In this document: positions 36,076 through 44,396 of the stretch, piece after piece
Layout of the letters: every line of letters begins with the position of its first letter
Numbering within the stretch: the stretch's first letter is position 1
Source of the DNA: Azospirillum griseum
GTDB taxonomy: Bacteria; Pseudomonadota; Alphaproteobacteria; Azospirillales; Azospirillaceae
Direction: 5' to 3'
Length of the DNA: 64,000 nucleotides
Assembly (NCBI RefSeq): GCF_003966125.1
Contig: NZ_RXMA01000023.1
Location: 1 to 64,000 of the forward strand
Position numbers and translations under genes: made by a program
Notes under the pieces: generated by a model
The model's database searches: none
Seen by the model: only the letters and a program-made list of their open reading frames with translations
Told to the model about the DNA's origin: nothing

Positions 36076-36759
36076 TCACCAGGAGGCCAGCAGCGGCGGC
36101 AGGTCGTGCACCGAGTCGAGGCGGCGGTAATGGGCATCGGGCGGGTCGGCCTCCTCATGCGCCCAGGTGATGGCGTAGGGGATGTGGACGGCGTGGCCGC
36201 CCAGCGCCAGCACCGGCAGAATGTCCGACCGGATCGAGTTGCCGACCATGACGAAGCGTTCCGCCGCGACGCCGTGGCGGTCGAGCACCCGGCGGTAGCT
36301 GGCCGGGTCCTTTTCGCTGACGATCTCCACCGCGTCGAACCGCCCGGCGAGGCCGGAGCGTGCCACCTTGCTTTCCTGGTCGAACAGGTCGCCCTTGGTG
36401 ATCAGGATCAGGCGGTAACGGCGGGACAGCGCGTCGACCACCTCCGCCACGCCGGGCAGCAGTTCCACCGGGTGGTCCAGCATCGCCTTGCCGAAATCGA
36501 TCAGGCTCTGCAGATCGCGGGCGGGAACCCGGCCGTCGGTGACGGAAATCGCGGTTTCGATCATCGACAGCACGAAGCCTTTGATGCCGTAGCCATAGAC
36601 CGCGAGATTCGCCCGTTCGGCCTCCAACAGGCGGCGGTCAAGGTCGGCCGGATCGGCGGCGTGGGCCAGCAGGGCGCGAAACCGCTCCTGCGTCATCGAA
36701 AACAGGGACTCGTTGTGCCAGAGGGTGTCGTCGCCGTCAAAGCCGATGGTGTCAATCAT
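36076..36759 (-). CDS. HAD-superfamily hydrolase
   Basis: 227 residues. Motif I is FDGDDTLW with nucleophile Asp at residue 9 and the general acid Asp at 11; motif II is ITKGD (Thr/Ser at about 121), the motif III Lys is in SEKDPASYRRV, and motif IV is VGNSIRSDILPVL. A small helical cap (about 20-85) makes it a subfamily I phosphatase, phosphoglycolate-phosphatase-like. Substrate unknown. Confidence 0.88.
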   Translation of the reverse strand: MIDTIGFDGDDTLWHNESLFSMTQERFRALLAHAADPADLDRRLLEAERANLAVYGYGIKGFVLSMIETAISVTDGRVPARDLQSLIDFGKAMLDHPVELLPGVAEVVDALSRRYRLILITKGDLFDQESKVARSGLAGRFDAVEIVSEKDPASYRRVLDRHGVAAERFVMVGNSIRSDILPVLALGGHAVHIPYAITWAHEEADPPDAHYRRLDSVHDLPPLLASW

Positions 36760-37056
36760 GATGAAGCCGTATGATCCGCAAGTAAAACAAAAGATGCCGC
36801 AAGACCGCCGCGCTGTCCAGGCAAGTGGGATTGTGGGTGTGGCGAACGATGCGCGGTCAGAATGACAGTTTCGCCACAGTTTGAAAACATTCCCTGCTCA
36901 GACCTTCGTTGCCTGCAAAGCGGGCATGTTGATGAGAGGGGTGGCAGACCGGGGAAAAGAGGCGTAATTATCTTTCCACGGACCGAGGGCGTGATCGCCA
37001 GACCGGCGGACCCCTCGACCCACCGGCACACGAATAACACATCAGGAATCACCATC

Positions 37057-37269
37057 ATGGCCACCCTTCTGCATTCGGCGCAGGCCGATCGCGGCTCGCT
37101 GTCTCTCGCCAATCTGTTTGCCACCGGCTTCAATCTGGTCGGTCTGTGGCGCCAGCGCGTCGTCACCCGTCGTGAACTGAGCCGCCTGGACGAGCGCATG
37201 CTCCAGGACATCGGTTTCAGCCGCACCGACGCCGACGAAGAAATGTCCAAGCCGTTCTGGCGCGAATGA
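37057..37269 (+). CDS. DUF1127 small protein
   Basis: 70 residues. The basic C-terminal DUF1127 box RRELSRLDERMLQDIGFSRTDADEEM is intact. Proteins of this family are abundant in alphaproteobacteria and at least one (CcaF1 of Rhodobacter sphaeroides) binds RNA and works with CUCC-loop small RNAs; others act in phosphate and carbon metabolism. AGGAA nine bases before the ATG. A strong terminator follows, so the gene is monocistronic. The 297 bases before it hold its promoter and that of the HAD gene; no clear elements were assigned. Confidence 0.88.
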   Translation: MATLLHSAQADRGSLSLANLFATGFNLVGLWRQRVVTRRELSRLDERMLQDIGFSRTDADEEMSKPFWRE

Positions 37270-37284
37270 GCGCGCGTGACGCCG

Positions 37285-37321
37285 AAAAGGGCCGCCTCCA
37301 ACCGGAGAGCGGCCCTTTTTT
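37285..37321 (+). terminator. Terminator after DUF1127 gene
   Basis: AAAAGGGCCGC and CTCC pair with GGAG and GCGGCCCTTTT, with a 4-base loop and six T. Confidence 0.85.
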
Positions 37322-37380
37322 GTGCCTGAAATTTGGGCGTGGCTGAAACGGCGGCATATCTGCCGAACCAAACAGCGCGC

Positions 37381-37406
37381 AAAAAAAGCGCCCCGAAGGA
37401 GCGCTG
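37381..37406 (-). terminator. Terminator of the ornithine decarboxylase gene
   Basis: On the minus strand AGCGCTCC pairs with GGGGCGCT around a UUC/CUUCGG-type loop, followed by seven T (37387-37381). It is about 95 bases behind the decarboxylase stop. Between them is a second perfect inverted repeat, GATCCGCCGACC-N9-GGTCGGCGGATC (37417-37449), without a T-run. Confidence 0.8.
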
Positions 37407-37500
37407 GGGGTCCGTTGATCCGCCGACCGGGATGGACGGTCGGCGGATCGCAGGAGGCTGAAGCGGCGCGGATCGGCGGGCCTTTTCCGCGCGCGGGTCT

Positions 37501-38637
37501 TCAGATGCAATAATGCTTCAGCGGCTCGAACCCGTTGAAGCAGACCGCCGAATAGGTGGTGGTGTAGGCACCCGTCGCGTGGATGCGCACACGGTCGCCC
37601 GCCTTCAGATCCGTCGGCAGCTTGTAGTCGGCGCGCTCGTACAGCACATCGGCGGAATCGCAGGTGGGACCGGCCAGGATCACCGCCTCGCGGTCGCCGG
37701 TCTCGTCATCGCCCAACACCTCGATCGGGTATTGGATGGCTTCGTCCATGGTTTCGGCCAGGCCGCTGAACTTGCCGATGTCGAGATAGACCCAGCGCTT
37801 GGCGTCGTCCGCCGACTTGCGGGACACCAGCACGACCTCGCTCTCGATGATGCCGGCGCTGCCGACCATGCCGCGCCCCGGCTCCACGATGGTTTCCGGC
37901 AGATGGTTGCCGAAATGGGTGCGCAGCGAGTCGAAGATCGCCTGACCATAGGCGGTGCTTTCCGGCACGTCGGTGCGGTAGCGGGTGGGGAAGCCGCCGC
38001 CCAGATTGATCATGCCCAGATCGACGCCCAGGATTTCAAGCTCGCGGAACAGCTGGGCCACCTGGAAGATGGCGTTGTCCCACTGCTTCAAATCCTTTTG
38101 CTGCGAGCCGACGTGGAACGAGACGCCATAGGGCTGCACGTTCATGTCGCGGGCCTTCAGCAGCAGCGCGCGCGCCATCGGCAGATCGCAGCCGAACTTG
38201 CGCGACAGCGGCCATTCGGCCCCTTCGCCGGAGGTCAGGATGCGGCAGAACACGCGGGAGCCGGGGGCGGCGCGCTCGATCTTTTCCAGTTCGGCGTCGC
38301 TGTCGAAGGCGTAGAGGCGCACGCCCAGTTCGAAGGCGCGGCGGATGTCCGCTTCCTTCTTGATGGTGTTGCCGTAGGAAATGCGGTCGGGCGTGACCCC
38401 GGCGGCCAGCGCCATCTGGATTTCCGGGACCGAGGCGCAATCGAAGGCCGAGCCGAGCCGGGCCAGCAACGCCAGAATTTCCGCCGCCGGGTTGGCCTTC
38501 ACCGCGTAGAAGATGCGGGCGTCGGGCAGGGCGTCGTGCAGATCGTTGTAATTCTGCTCGACCACGTCCAGATCGACGACGAGGCAAGGGGTCTGCGGGC
38601 GCTGCTCTTCGAAAAAGCGCGCAATCTTCTGGGTCAT
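37501..38637 (-). CDS. Ornithine/lysine decarboxylase, eukaryote type
   Basis: 378 residues, a fold-type III (alanine-racemase-like) PLP decarboxylase. PLP lysine in YAVKANP, HVGSQ, GGGFPTRY, the phosphate-binding EPGRGMVG and the active-site cysteine motif GPTCDSADVL are all present. It makes putrescine from ornithine (or cadaverine from lysine). Matches the alphaproteobacterial type whose leader is known as the speF motif. AGGAG six bases before the ATG at 38637. A long leader with an upstream ORF precedes it. Confidence 0.93.
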   Translation of the reverse strand: MTQKIARFFEEQRPQTPCLVVDLDVVEQNYNDLHDALPDARIFYAVKANPAAEILALLARLGSAFDCASVPEIQMALAAGVTPDRISYGNTIKKEADIRRAFELGVRLYAFDSDAELEKIERAAPGSRVFCRILTSGEGAEWPLSRKFGCDLPMARALLLKARDMNVQPYGVSFHVGSQQKDLKQWDNAIFQVAQLFRELEILGVDLGMINLGGGFPTRYRTDVPESTAYGQAIFDSLRTHFGNHLPETIVEPGRGMVGSAGIIESEVVLVSRKSADDAKRWVYLDIGKFSGLAETMDEAIQYPIEVLGDDETGDREAVILAGPTCDSADVLYERADYKLPTDLKAGDRVRIHATGAYTTTYSAVCFNGFEPLKHYCI

Positions 38638-38996
38638 CTCAGTCTCCTGGGACGCAAGATGATGGATCGGAAAAGGCGGAGTCGGGGGGAGCGGAGCGGC
38701 CTAACGCTCAGCGGACCAACAGCAAATCTTGCAGGTCAGGCGTTAAAGGCCGCTGATACTGGTCTGGTCCGTACACGATCGAATCGCGTCGGTTTTGGCC
38801 AGGACGGGCAAATTTCCCAGATCGGGCAGATTTCGATGACGGGTGGACACGCGCCCACCCACAACAACATGAACCATCGTAACCTCCAAGACGCCGCCTT
38901 GTTTAGGGGACGGTCGGGGATCACGCGTTACGTCGTTGCATAACCACATCTCGGGAACAGCCGAGGGGCGGGCCAGCGGCACGTGCGCTTGCGAGT
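38638..38996 (-). ncRNA. Putative speF-type leader RNA of ornithine decarboxylase
   Basis: About 360 bases of leader between a candidate promoter (39030-39003) and the decarboxylase. In alphaproteobacteria genes of this exact type are preceded by a roughly 400-base conserved RNA called speF (Rfam). I infer that identity from gene type, strand, length and position, not from alignment. The leader contains an SD-equipped ORF of 44 codons (38877-38743), whose coding part includes a direct repeat of GAAATYTGCCCG, and ends with GC-rich hairpin sequence before the AGGAG site. Polyamine or ornithine control of ODC synthesis is expected. Confidence 0.55.
38743..38877 (-). CDS. Upstream ORF in ODC leader, candidate regulatory peptide
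   Basis: 44 codons from ATG 38877 to TAA. GGAGG stands five bases before the ATG, as strong as for any gene in this window. The peptide begins MVHVVVGGRVSTRHR, has a duplicated NLPDLGNLPVL segment in the middle and ends ISGL. It is wholly inside the decarboxylase leader, ends 105 bases before the main start, and does not overlap it. It would fit a leader peptide whose translation is sensed by ribosome stalling, as with SpeFL in enterobacteria, but no sequence likeness to SpeFL is claimed. Confidence 0.5.
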   Translation of the reverse strand: MVHVVVGGRVSTRHRNLPDLGNLPVLAKTDAIRSCTDQTSISGL

Positions 38997-39002
38997 TGCC
39001 GT

Positions 39003-39030
39003 TACATAGATCCATAGGCCCGCGATGCAA
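39003..39030 (-). promoter_or_regulatory. Candidate promoter of the ODC leader
   Basis: On the minus strand TTGCAT (39030-39025) and TATGTA (39008-39003) are 16 bases apart. It would start transcription near 38996. It lies between the end of the Bcr-type efflux gene and the leader. Confidence 0.45.
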
Positions 39031-39139
39031 AGGGAAAAATGCGCAGCGGACCAAAAAAATCACAAGCGCGGGTGGGTGGTAAAAAACGGTAACAAATTCA
39101 ACAATTTGGTCATGATGATGGGGTGCCGGCCGATGCGGG

Positions 39140-40345
39140 TCACGGTTGCGGGTCGTGTTGTTCCGACACCGGAACGACCAAAAGCCGGTGCGCAAGCAGC
39201 GCGCCCAGCCCGGCCAGCCCGATGGCACCCATCAGCGGCATCGCCGTTCCGCTGTGCAGATGGCCAACCGCCAGCCCGACCACAGCGGCGACGGTCATCT
39301 GGACGAAACCCAGCAGGGAGGAGGCCAGCCCGGCCATCGTCGGGTACGGGCCGACCGCGTTGGCGGTGGCGTTGGGCAGGGTCAAGCCGACCCCCAGGAT
39401 GAACAGGAAGACCGGGGCGACGACGCTGGCGATCTGGAGAACGCCCGCCGCCGCCAACCCAACCCCCAGCGCGCCGCCCGCCAGCGACACCAGCGTGCCG
39501 GTCCGGATCATCCGGGCACCGCCCCAGCGGTGCGACAGCTTTCCGGCCACGAGCGAACCGAGGGTGTAGCCCAGCACAACGGTGGCGAAGCTCATCCCAT
39601 ACTGCGCGGGCGACAGGTGCATCTGACCGATCAGCAGAAAGGACGAGCCGGAGATGAAGGCGAAGATGCCGCTGTAGGAGCAGGCGACGACCAGCACATA
39701 GCCGATGAAGCGGCGGTTGCGCAGCAGCAGCGCGTAGTTCGCCAGCATGCGTCCGGGATTCAGCGCCTCGTGGTCGCGGGTGGTGTTGGTTTCGGCCAGC
39801 AGGGACCAGACCGCAACCAGGATCACCACGGCGAAGCCGGTCAGCAGGATGAAGTTGGAACGCCAGCCGAACAGCTCCATCAACGCCCCGCCCAGCACCG
39901 GACCGACCGCCGGAGCCAGCGTCATCGCCATCGACATGTAGGCCAACACGGTGGCCGCCCGGTCGCGTCCGAACACGTCGCGGACCACGGCCCGCCCGAC
40001 CACCGGGCCGCAGCAGGCCCCCAGCGCCTGGAAGAAACGGGCGGCGATCAACCCCTCCACGCTGGTGGCGAGCGCGCACACGGCGCTGGCCACCAGATAC
40101 ACGGCGATGCCGACCAGCAGCGTCGGGCGTCGCCCGAACCGGTCGGACATTGGCCCGTAGATCAGTTGCGACACGGCGAAGCCGATCAGGAAGGTCGACA
40201 GCGTCAACTGCACCATGGCGATGTCGGTGTCGAACACCCGCACCAGCGTGGGCAGCGACGGCAGATACAGGTCGGTGGACAGCGGGCCGAAGGCGACCAG
40301 CGCGGTCAACAGGATGCGGATCACCAGGGAATCGGAACGGGGCAT
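39140..40345 (-). CDS. MFS multidrug transporter, Bcr/CflA family
   Basis: 401 residues with 12 membrane helices, DHA1 type. The N-terminal signature FGPLSTDLYLPSLPTLV and motif A (GPMSDRFGRRPTLLVG) are typical of Bcr/CflA exporters of drugs such as bicyclomycin or chloramphenicol. Works in the inner membrane with proton exchange. No regulator beside it; the next gene downstream on the same strand is the decarboxylase, separated by its own promoter and leader. Confidence 0.92.
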   Translation of the reverse strand: MPRSDSLVIRILLTALVAFGPLSTDLYLPSLPTLVRVFDTDIAMVQLTLSTFLIGFAVSQLIYGPMSDRFGRRPTLLVGIAVYLVASAVCALATSVEGLIAARFFQALGACCGPVVGRAVVRDVFGRDRAATVLAYMSMAMTLAPAVGPVLGGALMELFGWRSNFILLTGFAVVILVAVWSLLAETNTTRDHEALNPGRMLANYALLLRNRRFIGYVLVVACSYSGIFAFISGSSFLLIGQMHLSPAQYGMSFATVVLGYTLGSLVAGKLSHRWGGARMIRTGTLVSLAGGALGVGLAAAGVLQIASVVAPVFLFILGVGLTLPNATANAVGPYPTMAGLASSLLGFVQMTVAAVVGLAVGHLHSGTAMPLMGAIGLAGLGALLAHRLLVVPVSEQHDPQP

Positions 40346-40415
40346 GGTCGGACCGGTGTTTCAGGCTGCGGCGGGGCGCGGCACTGTATCCGATGAAACC
40401 AATTGATGCCCACGC

Positions 40416-40472
40416 GCGAAGGCGCGCATCAGATATTCGCGAAGGCGCGCATCAGATATTCGCGAAGGCGCG
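40416..40472. repeat. 23-bp tandem repeat, 2.5 copies
   Basis: The unit GCGAAGGCGCGCATCAGATA plus TTC starts at 40416, 40439 and 40462, the last copy being partial. It lies in the 150-base gap between the Bcr-type gene and the metalloprotease stop, and contains no ORF. Probably slippage of a short intergenic sequence. Confidence 0.85.
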
Positions 40473-40495
40473 TGTCGGGTCCCGTTGGCGGGGAG

Positions 40496-41260
40496 TCAGC
40501 CGTAGCGCAGCAGGCGCGCGCCGTTGGCCTTCAGCCAGCCGCGCGGGGTGTCGACGTCGGGGTTCAACTCGGCGGTCAGGCGGGCGCACAAGGCCCAGAA
40601 TTGCGGCGAGTGGTTCATCTCCTGCAAATGCGCCACCTCGTGGCCGACGACGTAGTCCAGCACGGAATCGGGGGCGAGGATCAGCCGCCAGGAAAAGGAC
40701 AGCCGTCCGGTGGACGAACAGCTTCCCCAGCGGCTTTTGGTGTCGCGCAGGGTGATGGCGGCGATCCGCGCGCCGATCAGCGCCGCCTTGACCCGCGCCC
40801 GCGCGCCGATCTCCCGCTTGGCCTCGCTCACCAGGAAATCGCGGACGCGGCGGGTGGTGTGGTCGGGCAGGCCACCGACCAGAATGGCCCCGTCCTCGAT
40901 CCGGGTCGGGCCGCGCAGGTCGGCGACCCAACGGACGGTGTGGTCGACCCCACGGACGGGAATCACCGCCCCGTCGATGAAGGGCAGGGGGGGCGGCAGG
41001 GCGGCCATGCGCGCGCGCAGCCAGACAAGATGCCGGCCGATGAAGCTGCGGGCGTCGCGTTCCGACACACCAACCGGAATAACCACCTGGATCAGGTCGC
41101 GTCCCGGATCAACCTTCAACGTCATCCGGGTGGCACGCGCGCTTTCCCGCAGTTCCAGCGGGGCGGGCAGGCCGAAAATCTCCAGCGCGCGCGAGGGCTT
41201 CGGCGTGGCCGCGCTCGTGCGCTTGCGGCGGCGGATGGGAGTGGGGCGGCGGGACACCAT
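40496..41260 (-). CDS. YgjP/SprT-like metallopeptidase (DUF45)
   Basis: 254 residues. Zinc motif HExxH with its context VVGHEVAHLQEMNHSPQFW near residue 200, preceded by the domain's TKSRWGSCSSTGRLSFSWRLILAP box. The N terminus is basic (RRPTPIRRRKR). The family is widespread and poorly understood. AAGG six bases before ATG 41260 decides the start; the frame stays open upstream without homology. Confidence 0.88.
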   Translation of the reverse strand: MVSRRPTPIRRRKRTSAATPKPSRALEIFGLPAPLELRESARATRMTLKVDPGRDLIQVVIPVGVSERDARSFIGRHLVWLRARMAALPPPLPFIDGAVIPVRGVDHTVRWVADLRGPTRIEDGAILVGGLPDHTTRRVRDFLVSEAKREIGARARVKAALIGARIAAITLRDTKSRWGSCSSTGRLSFSWRLILAPDSVLDYVVGHEVAHLQEMNHSPQFWALCARLTAELNPDVDTPRGWLKANGARLLRYG

Positions 41261-41383
41261 GGCGACCTTATAGCCTGCCGGGCCGGTCACGCCAACCGGT
41301 GGCCGGAAGCGATCGACCGTCAAGCGGGCAAACGGGATTCTTTTGGCTGAGGTGCGGCCCTCACCCCTGGCGGAAGGTCAGAT

Positions 41384-41413
41384 TTGACAGGGCAAAGGGT
41401 GCGATTCGATAAA
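41384..41413 (+). promoter_or_regulatory. Promoter before histidine kinase gene
   Basis: TTGACA (41384-41389) and GATAAA (41408-41413) are 18 bases apart. It is about 85 bases before the start. Confidence 0.5.
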
Positions 41414-41503
41414 GATAGCCCGTTGTTTTGTTTGTGTTGTGAACAGACAGGTGGCGCGAGACGCGCCCGCCGCGCCAGAGTGCCCCAGCATGAGTGACAG
41501 GCC

Positions 41504-42547
41504 ATGACCGCCATTCCAGGACCAACGCGCGAGGATTGTCTGGATGCCCTGCTGGCGGCGAACGACGCGCCGCAAGCGTTTTTGGACGGGGCGGGGCGGT
41601 GCGTCACCGCCAACCCGGCCTTTTGCCGTCTGTTGGGGCATGATCGCGCGGCGGTGGAGGGGCAGAGGCTGGGGATTCCCGTCAACGGCCTGTCCATGGA
41701 TGGCGCGGTGAGCCTGGATGGGGCCATGGCGGGGTTGGGGCTGTGCGTCCAGCCGGTGCATCGGGCCGATGGCGCGCTGATGGGATTTGCCGTGACGGGT
41801 GAGGGGGAGGAACTGGCGCAGGCCCGGCGGGACCGCGCCGCGTCGGTGCGGCTGTTGACCAAGGCGGCGCACGACTTGCGTCAACCCTTCCAGGCGATGC
41901 ACCTGTTCCATCACCTGCTGGCCGGGCGGCAAAGCGATCCGTCGGCGGTGGATTTGGCGGCCAAGCTGGGCCAGTCGATCCAGGGGGCGGAACAGCTTCT
42001 CACCCCCGTGCTGGACATTCTGCGGTTGGACGCCGGGACCTGGGTTCCGCAGCCGCGCGCCTTTCCCATCGACGATGTGTTGGGCCGCCTGTTGCAGGAT
42101 TTCGCCCCGGAGGCCGAGGCCAAGGGCCTGCGGTTCAACGTCCGCCCCGCCGAGGTGGAGGTGGTGAGCGACCCCCTGCTGCTGGAGCGTCTGTTGCGGC
42201 CCATCCTGGCCAACGCCGTGCGCTACACCCAGCGGGGTGGCGTGCTGCTGGCGACCCGTCGGCGGTCCGACCGGCTGCGGATCGAGGTGTGGGACAGCGG
42301 CGTCGGCATCGCGCCCGAGGAACAGGCGGCGATTTTCGAGGATTTCCATCGAATCGCGTCGGCGGAGGCGGACCGCCGCGCCGGTCTGGCGGTGGGCGGC
42401 GGCCTGGGCTTGGCGGTTGCCCGCCGGTTGGCCCGTCTGCTCGATCTCGCGCTTACGGTGCGGTCACGGCCCGGACGCGGGGCGATTTTCGCGGTGGACG
42501 TGCCCCGTGCGCCGCAACATGCGCGACTTGGCCACGCGGCGGATTGA
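41504..42547 (+). CDS. Soluble sensor histidine kinase, PAS type
   Basis: 347 residues with no membrane segment. A degenerate PAS domain (about 10-100, AFLDGAGRCVTANPAFCRLLGHD) is followed by a phosphorylation helix with the H-box AAHDLRQPFQAMHLF (His near residue 124) and an HATPase domain: ANAVRYT (N box), DSGVGIAPEEQ (G1) and GGGLGLAVARRLA (G2). HDLRQP-type H-boxes mark hybrid-like kinases of alphaproteobacteria. There is no adjacent response regulator or receiver domain, so it is an orphan. The Shine-Dalgarno is weak. Confidence 0.85.
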   Translation: MTAIPGPTREDCLDALLAANDAPQAFLDGAGRCVTANPAFCRLLGHDRAAVEGQRLGIPVNGLSMDGAVSLDGAMAGLGLCVQPVHRADGALMGFAVTGEGEELAQARRDRAASVRLLTKAAHDLRQPFQAMHLFHHLLAGRQSDPSAVDLAAKLGQSIQGAEQLLTPVLDILRLDAGTWVPQPRAFPIDDVLGRLLQDFAPEAEAKGLRFNVRPAEVEVVSDPLLLERLLRPILANAVRYTQRGGVLLATRRRSDRLRIEVWDSGVGIAPEEQAAIFEDFHRIASAEADRRAGLAVGGGLGLAVARRLARLLDLALTVRSRPGRGAIFAVDVPRAPQHARLGHAAD

Positions 42548-42758
42548 CAGACGGCCGAACAGGCGCGCACCCTGACGTTAACGGGAGCCAAGCAATGGCC
42601 CCGATCAAGCGCGTTTGGGGAGGATCACGTCATGCCGCATTGGCCATCACCGCGACACCGACCGTTCATCACGCTGCCCGTCCGGCGACCGACGGCGCAG
42701 TGATCCGCTGACCGCAGTGTAGCGGTGGCGGACCGCCCGCGTACACGGCCCCATGCGC

Positions 42759-42787
42759 CTGTCATAAAAACTTCACGGACCTGTCTC
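42759..42787 (+). promoter_or_regulatory. Pho box (PhoB site), three repeats
   Basis: CTGTCAT (42759), ACTTCAC (42770) and CTGTCTC (42781) follow each other at exactly 11-base steps. The first two with the AAAA spacer match the classic PhoB-box layout of seven-base repeats separated by four bases. It lies about 70 bases before the ugpB start, where a PhoB-activated promoter is expected. The rest of this 309-base gap (42548-42856) holds no gene that I can see. Confidence 0.75.
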
Positions 42788-42856
42788 GGGATCGCAACCG
42801 CTTGCGATCATCCACAACGTCCGAGACCCAACAACCCGTTTAGGGAGACGACCCTT

Positions 42857-44194
42857 ATGTTGACCCGCCGCACGCTTGGCCTTTCGACCGCCGCGTTCGC
42901 CCTCACCGTCGGCCTGTCGGGCGCGGCCATGGCGCAGAAGACCGTCATCGAATTCTGGCACGGCCTGCCCCAGCCGCTGGGCGGCCAGTTGGAACAGGTG
43001 GTCAAGGGCTACAACGACAGCCAGGACAAGGTCCAGGTCAACGCGTCCTTCAAGGGCAGCTACCCGGAAACCATGCAGGCCGCCATCGCGGCCTTCCGCG
43101 CGGGCAACGCCCCGCACGTCGTGCAGATGTTCGAGGTCGGGACCGCGACCATGATGGCCGCCGGCCCGGCGATCAAGCCGGTGCACCAGCTGATGGCGGA
43201 AACCGGCGCGGCGCTGGATCCCAAGGCCTACATCCCGGCCGTCGCGGGGTACTACGCGACCAAGGACGGCAAGATGATGGCGCTGCCGTTCAACAGCTCC
43301 ACCTCCATCATGTTCTACAACAAGGATCTGTTCGCCAAGGCGGGCCTGGATCCGAACAAGGCCCCGGCCACCTGGCCGGAACTGGTCGCCGCCACCAAGG
43401 CGCTGAAGGCGGCGGGCGTGGCCTGCCCCTTCACCACCGCCTGGCCGACCTGGGTGCAGTTCGAACAGCTCGGCGCCATCCACGACACGCCGTTCGCCAC
43501 CCAGTCCAACGGCTTTGGCGGCCTGAACGCCGAGCTGAAGATCAACGCCCCGCTGTATGTGAAGCACATCCAGATGCTGGTCGATCTGCAGAAGGACGGC
43601 CAGTTCAAGTATGGCGGCCGCGACAACAAGGCGGACGGCCTGTTCCCGTCGGGCGAATGCGCCATCATCCAAGGCTCGTCGGGTCTGCGCGGTCGCATCG
43701 TCAAGGAAGCGACCTTCGCCTGGGGGGCCGCCCCGCTGCCCCATTGGCCCGACCAGATCAAGGGTGAGCCGAAGAACGGCATCATCGGCGGTGCCGCCTT
43801 TTGGGTGATGACCTCGCCCAAGCGCACGCCCGCCGAATACAAGGCGGTGTCGGAGTTCTTCACCTATCTCGCCAAGCCGGAGATTGATTCCAAGTGGCAT
43901 ATGGACACCGGTTACGTCCCGGTGACGTTCAAGGGCGTGGAGATGGCCAAGGCGTCCGGTTTCTATGACAAGAACCCCGGTGCCGATGTTCCCGCCGCGC
44001 AGCTGACCCGCACGCCGACCACGGAAAACACCATGGGCCTGCGTCTGGGCAACCTGCCGGAAATCCGCAACATCATCCAGGAAGAGCTGGAAAAGGCCTT
44101 CCAGGGTCAGGTGACGGTCCAGCAGGCGCTCGACAGCGCGGTGCAGCGCGGCAACGTCGTGCTGCGCAATTTCGAGCGCGCCAACAAGAACTGA
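42857..44194 (+). CDS. ugpB: sn-glycerol-3-phosphate ABC transporter substrate-binding protein
   Basis: 445 residues. A Sec signal peptide with Arg pair (MLTRRTLGLSTAAFALTVGLSG, cleavage after AMA, residue 25) leads to a family-1 binding protein (TVIEFWHGLPQPLGGQLEQVVKGYNDSQ) that matches UgpB closely in length and pattern, including FNSSTSIMFYNKDLF and QMFEVGTATMMAAG. It binds glycerol-3-phosphate or glycerophosphodiesters in the periplasm. The preceding Pho box points to phosphate-starvation control. The operon continues with ugpA, ugpE and ugpC. Confidence 0.92.
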   Translation: MLTRRTLGLSTAAFALTVGLSGAAMAQKTVIEFWHGLPQPLGGQLEQVVKGYNDSQDKVQVNASFKGSYPETMQAAIAAFRAGNAPHVVQMFEVGTATMMAAGPAIKPVHQLMAETGAALDPKAYIPAVAGYYATKDGKMMALPFNSSTSIMFYNKDLFAKAGLDPNKAPATWPELVAATKALKAAGVACPFTTAWPTWVQFEQLGAIHDTPFATQSNGFGGLNAELKINAPLYVKHIQMLVDLQKDGQFKYGGRDNKADGLFPSGECAIIQGSSGLRGRIVKEATFAWGAAPLPHWPDQIKGEPKNGIIGGAAFWVMTSPKRTPAEYKAVSEFFTYLAKPEIDSKWHMDTGYVPVTFKGVEMAKASGFYDKNPGADVPAAQLTRTPTTENTMGLRLGNLPEIRNIIQEELEKAFQGQVTVQQALDSAVQRGNVVLRNFERANKN

Positions 44195-44243
44195 TGCGGT
44201 GAGCCTGCCGCCCGCCCTGGTGTTCGCCGGGGCGGGTTGCGGG

Positions 44244-44374
44244 TTTTTTGTCCACAGATGAACGCAGATGAAACAAGAGTGGTTGGTTTGTCAGTCCAAG
44301 ATGGATTTGCTTTTTATTTCACTCTGTTTATAAAAAAATCTGTGTGTGTCTGTGTTCATCTGTGGATACAAAAA
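44244..44374. repeat. MITE-like inverted-repeat element, copy 2, inside ugp operon
   Basis: An AT-rich island of about 130 bases between ugpB and ugpA. Its left end (TTTTTTGTCCACAGATGAAC) and right end, read on the other strand (TTTTTGTATCCACAGATGAA), are inverted copies, followed by further CACAGAT-type repeats. It shares the ATGAAC-ACAGAT core with the element at 23759-23975. As RNA it would fold into a long stem at the end of the ugpB message, which could stabilise ugpB mRNA relative to ugpAEC. Confidence 0.65.
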
Positions 44375-44396
44375 TCTTTGAAACGAGGCCGGAACG

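Noticed and set aside
40416..40472. CRISPR array
   Set aside because: The units are head-to-tail with no spacers and only 2.5 copies; no cas gene is near.
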